Source: Proteobacteria bacterium SG_bin9 (lineage in GTDB: Bacteria > Pseudomonadota > Alphaproteobacteria > Rhizobiales > Xanthobacteraceae). Taken from it: DNA of 64,000 nucleotides. The translations under genes were made by a program, and so were the position numbers. Positions 8,515 to 18,900 of the stretch are shown piece after piece; position 1 is the stretch's first letter, and each line of letters begins with the position of its first letter. The stretch covers positions 1 to 64,000 of the forward strand of contig LWDM01000060.1 in the NCBI GenBank assembly GCA_002083525.1. Direction: 5' to 3'. The notes beneath the pieces are model-generated. The model ran no database searches, was not told the DNA's origin, and worked only from the letters and a program-made list of their open reading frames with translations.

Positions 8515-9609
8515 TTGGGTCTCGTGGGCACAGACGAACTTATCGATCAGATTTACGAAGCTGGCATTGTTCCCGAAAAATGGCGCAGCGTACTTGATCA
8601 GCTGGCACGGATCGGCGACGCCGAGGGTACGCTGTTGTTTGCCGCAGGGGCGAACGATCCGCGCTGGCTTTCTTCTGACGCCATTCAAGAGCGCATGCAG
8701 CGGTGGACCGAGAGCAAGTGGTATCTCAACAATCCGCGCGGCGAGCGGCTGGTTCCGCTGACGGAACCGCGCTTTCTCACCGACCTCGATGGATTTGGCG
8801 AGCAGGAGTGGGTGCAAACCGAATTCTTCAAGGAGTTTCTGCAGCCGCTTGGTCTTGGTTGGTGCGTCGGCACAACTGTCCGCTCCCCGACCGGGGATGT
8901 TCTCGTCTTCTCGATCGAGAAAGCATTTGCCAAAGGTCCAGTACCTCGCGCAGTTGCCGAGAGGCTGGATCTGTTCCGTCCGCATCTTGCGCGCGCGGCC
9001 CTCTTATCCGCACGCCTGGGACTCGAGCGCGTGCGTTCGGCGGTTGCCGCGCTCGAGCTGATCGGGTTGCCGGCGGCGGCGCTGTCCAGCGATAGCCGGG
9101 TGCTGGCGACAAACGGGCATCTGTTGAACATGTCGCCGCGTATCGAAATCGGTTTCCGTGACCGGCTGACGATCACGAGTGAATCGGCACAAAAGCTGTT
9201 GCTTGAGGGATTGAGCGCGGCGGCGGGTCCGGCTCCACGGCTTGGGCGATCCATCCCGGTGCCCGGATCAAACGAACAGCCGCCCTTTGTGGCCCACCTG
9301 CTGCCGTTGCGGGGGGGAGCGCTGGATGTTTTCGCGGGAGCCGTATCGATTCTTTATGTCACTCAGTTAACGCCTAAAAGCAGTCCCGCTCCCGAGCTGC
9401 TGCAAGCTTTGTTCGATCTGACGCCGGCCGAAGCTCGGGTCGCGAGCCTGCTCGTCGCCGGTCGAACGATCGATGCGATCGCGGGCACAGCCGGCAGCTC
9501 GGAAAACACCGTCAGGACCCATCTCAAATCCGTTTTCATGAAGACCGGCGTGCAGCGCCAGGCCGAACTGGTCAGCTTGCTCGGGATTCCGCCAATTCTG
9601 TTCCCATGA
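8515..9609 (+). CDS. solo LuxR-type HTH transcriptional regulator
   Basis: The 364-aa protein ends in a classical LuxR/GerE helix-turn-helix. The segment from about residue 302 (DLTPAEARVASLLVAG) through SENTVRTHLKSVFMKTG contains the conserved Glu and recognition-helix residues. The long N-terminal region (1-290) lacks a recognisable autoinducer-binding, PAS or receiver signature. Similar one-domain regulators of about 370 aa are common in Bradyrhizobium. The start is not certain: TTG at 8515 opens the frame and GTG at 8524 is an alternative. It lies 375 nt upstream of the giant RTX gene on the same strand and is a candidate regulator of it, or of the divergent cytochrome operon. Confidence 0.8.
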   Translation: MGLVGTDELIDQIYEAGIVPEKWRSVLDQLARIGDAEGTLLFAAGANDPRWLSSDAIQERMQRWTESKWYLNNPRGERLVPLTEPRFLTDLDGFGEQEWVQTEFFKEFLQPLGLGWCVGTTVRSPTGDVLVFSIEKAFAKGPVPRAVAERLDLFRPHLARAALLSARLGLERVRSAVAALELIGLPAAALSSDSRVLATNGHLLNMSPRIEIGFRDRLTITSESAQKLLLEGLSAAAGPAPRLGRSIPVPGSNEQPPFVAHLLPLRGGALDVFAGAVSILYVTQLTPKSSPAPELLQALFDLTPAEARVASLLVAGRTIDAIAGTAGSSENTVRTHLKSVFMKTGVQRQAELVSLLGIPPILFP

Positions 9610-9620
9610 TGAAAATAAAA

Positions 9621-9647
9621 CGAGGCCGGCCATGATGGCCGGCCTCG
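9621..9647. terminator. terminator hairpin after the luxR-type gene
   Basis: A perfect 11-bp stem with arm CGAGGCCGGCC (9621-9631 with 9637-9647) encloses a 5-nt loop, 12 nt after the stop codon. No T-run follows on the plus strand. On the minus strand it is followed by TTTTATTTT, so it may work better in that direction. Confidence 0.6.
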
Positions 9648-9984
9648 CAATATGAGCCGTTAGTATTGGAAAATGGCTGGAGACTGTTGGTTCCCGCCCT
9701 GCCTGAAATGGCTCACGATTCATAATCTATCGAGACGCGCGTTTCATAACCCAAATGGGTGAGGGTACACACTATCCGATTGTGAAATTTCGTTTAGGTG
9801 CTGCGGACAACCCGCGTCCTGTCTTGACGGTGTTATCGTGCCGGTGAAATATCCCGCCAACTTTATGTTTGTTTGAATGAATTTGGCTGCCAGCATCACT
9901 GATGCAGCCGGGCAGGACAATAATAACTTCAGCCGAAACCTGACGGCAATCCAACAACCCAATTGATTGTGGGAGAGCCTTATC
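9648..9984 (+). other. promoter/leader region of the giant RTX gene
   Basis: No gene is visible here. The region has lower GC than its surroundings. It carries a hairpin at 9885-9909 (outer arms GGCT/AGCC, inner arms GCATC/GATGC) about 75 nt before the start codon. The ribosome site GGGAGAG lies 7 nt upstream of the ATG at 9985. A long leader or regulated promoter for the surface protein is plausible. Confidence 0.4.
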
Positions 9985-12900
9985 ATGGCCGACCAAACGA
10001 CACTTCGCGCGACCTTTGTTTCCGAATCGGCTGCCTATCGGAACACGTTTGGTTGGTACAACACCGTCACTGGTGTAGGCGGAATCCTCTTCGGCAGCAT
10101 TGAGGCCGAGGGATCGCAGCGGACGGTTGTCGGCGGTCAGTCTTATGTCGACTTCACCGTCAACACGGCGGACGTCGGCAACATCCAGTTTTTCCTGATC
10201 GCTGACGGCGGCAATCTCAACGCCGATCAGCCGGACGATCTCACCGGGGCGATCAAGGTCATTCAGTTGGCGGACGGCACGTGGGCGGTGGCGGACGTCG
10301 ATGCGAACGGCAACGTCATCTACAAGAACGGCAAGCCGGACCTTCTCGCTGGCGCTGGCGTCAACGCGATGTTCACGGAAACATCCAAGAACGCCGGTGG
10401 TGTCGATTACGCGTCGTCCTATGTGGGTACGCAGCAAACCGCGACTCGTCTTGCCGGCGATACCGCTGACGGCGCGACCGGTCTGATTGCATGGGAAGAC
10501 CTCGCTGCCACGAAGAAGGGCAACAAGTACTCAGCGCCAGGCGATGCCGACTATAACGACGCGGTCTTCCAGATTTCCGTCGTCACCAGCAACCGGCCGC
10601 CCGTCGCGAACGCCGACATCGCAACTGTTGGCGAAGATGCGGGTGCAACGACAATCAACGTGCTTGCCAACGATACCGATCCGGACGGCAACGCGCTGCG
10701 CGTGACCGCCGTCAGCACGACCGGCGTCCTGGGTACCGTGACCATTGCGGCGAACGGGCAGGGCGTCATCTACACGCCGGCGGCATCATTCCAATCGCTC
10801 GCGGCAGGTCAGACTGCGACGGAGACATTCACCTACACAGTCTCCGATCAGAACGGCGGCACCGCCACCGCGACCACAACGGTCACCATTACCGGCGCCA
10901 ACGATGCCCCCGTGGTCAGTGGTCCAGTCACTGGCACAGCGACAGAAGGGGGCACAGTCTCGACGCTGAACGCGCTGGCAAAGGCAGCGGATGTCGACAA
11001 CGGCACGATTCTGTCCGTCGTTCTGTCTTCGCCGCTGCCCGCGGGCGTAACGTACAACGCCGCAGCCAAGACCTTCTCGCTGAATCCGACGGACGCAGCC
11101 TATAACTCGCTGGCTGCCAATGCGACAGCAACAGTGACCGTCACGTATGGTGTTTCTGACGGCTCAGTTACGACTCCAGCCAGCGCGACCTGGACCATCA
11201 CCGGCACCAACGACGCGCCGGTGGTCAGCGGTACGGTCACCGGCACGGCGACGGAAGACGGCGCTGTGTCGGCGCTCAATGCGCTCGCCAACGCCAACGA
11301 CGTCGATGCTGGAGCGGCCCTGTCGGTTGTCCTGTCGTCGCCGCTGCCTGCCGGCGTCACCTACAATGCGACGAGCAAGATGTTTTCGCTCGATCCATCG
11401 GCGGCTGCCTATCAGTCGCTGAAGGCGGGAGCGACCACGACTGTCACCGTGTCCTATGGTGTGACTGACGGTACCGCGACTGTGCCTGCCATAGCGAGTT
11501 GGGTGGTAACTGGCACGAATGACCTCGCAGTCATTACGCAGGCAGGCGTCCGCGATGTGACAGAGGACGCGAGCGCAACCACGCTGACGGCCACCGGGAC
11601 AATTTCGGTTGTTGATGCCGATCAGGGCGAGGCGGCCCTGCAGGCGGGTGTGACGCCGGCTGCCGGAAACCTCGGCAGCCTCTCGCTGGCGAGCAACGGC
11701 TCTTATACGTACTCGGTCGACAACAGCCTGACGCAGTCGCTCGGCCCGAATGCGATCAAGACCGATACGTTCACGGTCACGTCGATCGACGGTACGACGA
11801 AGCAGATCACGTTCGATATTCACGGCGTAGCGGACAAACCCGTGCTGACCCTCAGCCCGACCTCCGGCAATGCCGACCAGTCGATCCCGCTGAGCATCAG
11901 CGTGGCGCCGCTGATCGACAATGGTGCGGTGGCGGGCCCAGTCGAGATCAAGGGCGTCCCGTCGGACTATTTCAAGCTAAGTGCGGGCTTCCTGGCGGAC
12001 GAGGGCGGATCGTGGTTCGTGCCGGTCGATCAGTTGTCCGGTTTGGCGCTCATTCCCAAGGGCCAAGTGCCGGCAGTGGACTTCTCGCTCACGGTCATCG
12101 CGTCATCGATCTCGGGCGCCAATGTCGTAACATCGAGCGGGGTCATCAGCGTCGACGTTCAGCCCGGCGCTGTCACACAGACCTCAGGCAAGCTGGTCGA
12201 CGGCTACATCGCCGGCGCCACCGTCTTTGCCGATGCCAACGACAACGGAATTCTCGACACCGGTGAAGCTTTCACGACAACGGCTGCCAACGGCAGCTTC
12301 ACGCTCGTGGGCGGCAGCGGGTCGCTGGTCAGCATCGGCGGCACCGACGTGTCGACCGGTGTGCAGTTCCAGGGCTCGCTCAAGGCGCCGGCGGGATCGA
12401 CGGTCATCACGCCATTGACGACGCTGATCGTCGAGATCATCGCGGCCGCCGCCAGCCAGCCGGTGCCAGTGGTGGTTACTGCTGCGGAGGCATCGAGCCA
12501 GATCGCGAACGCTTTCGGCTTCGGTAACGCCGGTATCGATCTGACCACGTTCGATCCAGTCCCGACCGCGGTCGACGGCGACGCTACCGCGACCGCAGTT
12601 CTTTCGGCTGCGATCCAGGTGCAGAGCACGGTGGCGCAGATTGCCGCCGTCGGCGGTGACAGCGATGCGGTTTTCTCATCGATCGCAAGTGCTGTTTCGG
12701 CGGCTGCGGCGGAGCCGACGCCGACCATCGTCGATTTGGCTGCGTCCAGCACCATCTCTGATATCGTATCGGATGCCGGCGTGACCGGTCAGGCTGCATC
12801 GGTGGTCGCGAACACCGTTGCGGCTGCCAACACGACCATTCAGGACGCGGGCAACGTCACCGAACTGGCGCAGGCCGGGCAGGTGGCGCAGGGTGCCGCC

Positions 12901-15900
12901 GCGGAGCAGCTCGAGGCGCTTGCGACTGCGATCGCAAACAACGAAGACACGACGGCGCTGACCAACCAGATCAACGCGGATTACGTCACGAATATTGCGG
13001 ATACGGTTCAGGAGGCCGAAGTCGGCGACGTCGACGGCGCGCAACTCGGCACGCTCGGCAACGATACGCTGACCGGCGGCGGCGGAAACGATTCGATCGA
13101 CGGCCTCGACGGCAGCGACATCATTAATGGCGGGGCGGGCAACGACCTGTTGTTCGGCGGCGCAGGCCGCGATTTCCTGACCGGCGGTCTCGACAACGAC
13201 ATTCTCGACGGCGGATCGAATTTCGACCGTGCGGTCTACACTGACGCAACAGGCGGCGTGACGATCAATCTTGGTCTCGGTACGGCGTTCGGCGGTGGTA
13301 TCGGCAACGATACGCTCGTCAACATCGAAGCGGCGCGCGGCAGCCAGTTCGCAGACACATACATCTCGACCGGCTTCACCGGATCGAGCGGCATTGCCGG
13401 TTCTCCCATCGGCTTCAACGAATTTGAAGGCATGGGCGGTGACGACACCATCGTCGGTTATGTCAATCCGCTCGGCCAGGCGCAGACCCGTGCGGCCTAT
13501 GTCAACGCGACCGGCAGCGTGACGGTCGACCTGCAGGCGGGCACGGCATCCGGCGACGCGTCTGTCGGCAACGATACGTTGACCAACGTCAACGTGGTGT
13601 TCGCCTCGAACTTCGACGACACCATTCGCGGCAGCAATAATGGCGCGTTTACGTACGAAGCGTTCGAAGGCCGAGCGGGCAATGACCTGATCGATGGTCG
13701 CGGCGGCTTCGACCGCGCCGACTACATCACGGATGCTGCAACGACTTCAGGCATCACCGTCAACATGGCGTCGGGAACGGTCACCGGCGACAGCACGGTC
13801 GGCACCGATACGCTGCGTTCCGTGGAAGCGGTGCGCGGCACCAACTTCGACGACGTCTATGTGGCGACCGGCTTCGGCCTGGCCGGCGCGTTGAATCCGG
13901 CGGTTAACAACGTCGGCAGCAACGGCACGTTCAACGAATTCGGTGGCTCCGGCGGCAACGACACCATCACCGGTAACGGCTTTACCCGATTGGCTTTCAA
14001 CAACGCAACCGCCGGCATCGACGTCGATATCAATCTGGGCAAGGCCACGGGCGACGTCTCGGTCGGCACGGATACCTTCACCGGCGTCAACGCGATCGCG
14101 GCGACCGTGTTTAACGACACGCTTCGTGGCAGCGCCATCAACGAAAACTTCCAGGGCAATGCCGGCGATGATTTCATCGACGGCCGCGGCGGCTTCGATA
14201 CCGCGGTGTACAATAACTTCAGCTACAACACTGGCGGCATCACTGTGAACATGGCCGCTGGCACTGTGACCGGCGACAGCTCCATCGGCACCGATACGCT
14301 GCGCCAGGTTGAAGGCATTCAGGCCACCTATTTTGACGATACCTACAACGCGCAGAACTTCGGCGCTGCCGGTTTCCTCGACGGGAACCTCAACAACGTC
14401 GGCAACAACGGCAACTTCAACCAGTTCGAGGGCCTCGCTGGCAACGATGTCATCACCGGCAACGGCAATACCCGTATTCTCTACGGCAATGCCGCTGGGC
14501 CTGTGAACGTCAATCTCGCGACGGGCATTGCCACGGGCGATGTGACGACCGTCGGCACCGACACCATTACCGGAGGCGTCAACAGCGTTTCCGGATCGGT
14601 CTCGGGCGATACCATTGTCGGCAACAGCCAAACTAACATTCTGATCGGCGCTGGCGGAAGCGACAGCATCGACGGCGGTGGCGGCGGCGATATGGCCATC
14701 TTCACCGGCGCGCGCGCCGACTACACGATCGCGCTGAATACACCGGCCTTGGGTCAGGTACGCGTCACCGACAACGTGGCGGGACGTGACGGTGCCGATA
14801 CTCTGACAAATGTTGAGGTCGTCCAGTTCAGCAATGCGTCCGTGCTGATCGCGAGCGGCAGTCTGGCCAATCCGATCGATCTCACGTCCAACACGCTGCC
14901 GTTCGGCGCTCCGACGAACCCGTTCTCGTCGATTACGGGGACGGATGACTTTATCACCATCAGCCAGGCCTTCAGCTCGCGTCCCATCGATCTGGGCGCC
15001 GGAACAAACGATACCGTTAATCTCGGTCCGAGCGGCGGCTACAACCTCAATCTGACGGGCGTTGAGTTCGTCAACGGCACCACGGGAGGCGACTTCGTTA
15101 CGTTGGCCAATCTGGCAAACGGCCTCAGCGTGAACCTTGGTGGAGGCTCCGATAACCTCAACCTTGCGGGTGGGGCGAACACGCTTGCGGTGACGAATGT
15201 TGAGAACATCTTCAGCGCCGACACAGCCTCCGGCTTGTCGAATGATACGCTGACGTTGACCAGCAACATCAGCGGGGTCACCGTATTTCTCGGTAACGGT
15301 ACCAACTCGCTTAATCTCACAGCGTCGGGCGCAAATTCGCTTAACGGCGTCGTTGGTGCGCAAACGCTAAACACATCCAGCGGTGACGACAGCCTGACGA
15401 TCTTGGGCAACGTCGGCAACATGACCATCAATCTCGGAGCCGGTTCGGGCGATACGCTCACGCTTGTCAGCGGCTCGGGTAACCTCACGGTCCGCGGCGC
15501 CGAGACCGTGATCGGCAGCGGCAACTTCGATCATCTGATCATCGACAGTGCCGGAGGGTCGTCCATGATCACTGCCGGTCTCGGCAGCGACATTGTCGAA
15601 CTCGGCGCTGGTCAGGACAGCCTGCGCTACACCTCGACCGCCGACAGCTACCTTGGCGGCCGCGATACCATCAACAACTTCGACGCTGCGACCGACCGCT
15701 TCGTCTTTGACGGCGGCGCAGCATTCCACGGTCCGATCAATTATATCGGCACGGCGAACTTCAGCGGCACGCCGGGAACTCCAGCACCGCAGGCGCGGCT
15801 TGAAACATTCGGCGGCCAGACCGTCCTCCAGATCGACGTCAACGGCGATGGCCAGTTTGACGCCGCCGATATGGACATGACCCTCAACGGGCTGGTCGGA

Positions 15901-18900
15901 ACGCTTTCCAACGCGAACTTCGAGGTGATCGCGCCGCCGAACTTCGCGCCCACCGATATCTCGCTGTCCGCGAACTCGATTGCCGAAAACAGCGCCAATG
16001 GGGCAGTTGTCGGGATGCTGTCAGCGGTCGATCCGGAGAACGGAGCATTGACGTTCTCACTCGCCGATAACGCGGGCGGCCGATTTGCCGTCAGCGGCAA
16101 CACTCTCGTCGTTGCCGGCGCTCTGGACTTCGAGGGGGCGACGTCGCACAACGTCACTGTTCGGGTTACGGACGCGGGCGGCTTGACGTACGACGAAACG
16201 TTTGTCGTCAACGTCACCGACGTGAATGAAACTCCGACCAACATTCTCCTGTCGGGCACGACCGTTGCGGAGAACAGCGCCAACGGAACTGTGGTCGGCG
16301 CTTTGTCCGCATCCGATCCGGACGCCAATGGCGCGTCGAACTTCACGCTGCTCGACGACGCGGGTGGCCGCTTCGGAATCAGCGGCGGCAATCTGGTTGT
16401 TACCGGAGCGCTGAACTTCGAGGCGGCGGCGTCGCATGACGTCACCGTGCGCGTCACCGATGCGGGCGGGCTGAGCTACGACAAGACGTTCACGGTCAAC
16501 GTCGGCAACGTCAACGAAACTCCGACGAACATTTTGCTGTCGGGCGCAACCGTTGCGGAGAACAGTGCCAACGGCACCGTCGTCGGTTCGCTGTCAGCCA
16601 TCGATCCGGACGCGAGCGATACGGCCACGTTCTCGCTGCAGGACAATGCCGGGGGACGGTTTGCCATCGCCGGCGGCAACCTCGTGGTCAACGGTGCGAT
16701 TGACTACGAAACGGCCCCGTCGCATCAGGTCACGGTTCGTGTGACCGATGCTGGCAACAATACATATGACAAGCAGTTCACCATCGGTGTGACGAATGTC
16801 TTCGAAGGTGTCACGCTGACGGGTGATGGCAACCCGAACACCCTGACGGGTACCGCAGACGACGACAGTCTGAGCGGTCTCGGTGGCAACGACATTCTTC
16901 AGGGCGGGGGCGGCAACGACCTGCTAAATGGCGGCGACGGCTTCGATCGCGCGGTATTCACCGACGCGACTGCCGGTGTGACGATTACGCTGGCCTCGGG
17001 CAGCGTTACCGGCGCCGGCATCGGCACGGATACGCTTGTCGGGATCGAAGGCGCCATCGGCACCAACAATATCGATACCTTCGACGCACGTAATTTCACC
17101 GGCGTGACCAATCTTGCCGGGACGCCGACCGGTTTCAACGATTTCGAAGGCAAGGGCGGTAACGATACGATCTACGCGCTGGTCAACAGCCAGGGCGCGA
17201 CGCTGACCCGTGTCTCCTATCTCAGCGCGACAGCGGGCGTCACCGCCAACCTTGCGACGGGCCAGGCGACAGGCGACAGCTCGGTTGGAACGGATACGTT
17301 CATCGGCCAGGTCGGTACCCTGATCGGCAGCGCCTTCGCCGACAACTTCACCGGCAGTGCCAACGGTGCCGGTACGGTCGAAGTCTTCGACGGACGCGGC
17401 GGCAACGACTTTTTCGACGGCGGCGCGGGCTTCGACCGCGCCGACTACAACAACGATCCGGCCGTGACCGCGGCCATCACCGTCAACCTTGCGGCTGGAA
17501 CCGTCACCAGCGCGGATACGGTCAACATCGGAACAGACACGTTGCGGTCGATCGAGGCCGTTCGCGGTACGAGGTTCGACGATACGTACAACGCCGCAGG
17601 CTTCACGACGACAGCCACGGTCCCGAATCCGAATGCTGGTTCGTCTGGCGCGAACGGTACCGGTGCGGCCTTCAACGAATTCACCGGCGGCGGTGGGTTC
17701 GATACCATCACGGGTAACGGCAACACCCGCCTGAACTACAACAACGCGACCGCGGGCGTGACGGTCAATCTGCAAGCAAACACCACTGCAGGTACCGGTA
17801 CTGCGACCGGTAACGCTTCGGTCGATACGGATACGTTCAGCGGCGTCAACGCCGTGATGTCATCGTTCTTCGACGACACGTTGAACGGCAGCTCGGCCAA
17901 TGACACGTTCACCCCGCTCGCCGGCGACGACTTCATCGACGGCAAGGGTGCGTTCGATACGGTCAGCTACAATAATATTTACTTCGTCACGAGCGGCGTG
18001 AACGTCAATTTCACCACGGGCACGGTAATCGCCGCCGTGAATGGCGACACGTCGATCGGTACGGATACTCTGCGCAATATTGAAGCGCTTCAGGGTACTC
18101 ACCTTGCCGATACTTTCGTGGCGACCGGCTTCGGAGCCGTAGGGCTCAATCCGGCTACCAACAACGTCAGTACCTCCAACGGCAGTTTCAACCAGTTCGA
18201 GGGCCTTGCCGGCAACGATAGCATCACCGGCAACGGCAATACGCGGTTGCATTACGGCAGCGCAACGGCTGGCGTTACCATCAACTTGCAGGCGGGCACC
18301 GTTGTCGGCGGCGATGCATCGGTCGGTACCGATACGTTTGTCGGCGTCAATAGTGTCAACGGCAGCAACTCTGTCGACACCTACGATGCGACCGGATTCA
18401 CGGGGACTACGTCGGCTGGCTCGTTCGGAAGCTTCAATCTGTTCGAGGGACTAGGCGGGGCTGACATCATCATCGGCAACGGCAACACGCGCGTATCGTA
18501 CTCGCAGTCAGGCTCGGGCGTTACCGTCAACCTGGCCACCGGCGCAGTCACGGGTGGTGCCGGTGCGGACGTGATCACGGTCGGCACCGTGAATGGCATC
18601 CAGGGTTCTAACTTCGCCGATACCCTGACCGGCGATGACAACAACAACTTCATCGATGGCGGGTCGGGTGACGATACGCTCAACGGTGCAGGAGGTGTTG
18701 ATAACCTCCTTGGCGGAGTTGGCATCGACACGCTCAACGGCGGCGATGGCAACGATACGATGACCGGTGGCGCAGGTAACGACACCATCAACGGTGGTGC
18801 GGGCGTCGACGTGGCAATCTATTCAGGGCCGAGCGGCAACTACACCTTCAATGCAACTCAGGTCGTCAACACCGGCAATGCGAACGGCGATAACACCGAC

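Noticed and set aside
13747..15363. A 538-codon minus-strand frame within the RTX gene
   Set aside because: It mirrors the repetitive RTX-coding DNA and has no independent start signal or family similarity.
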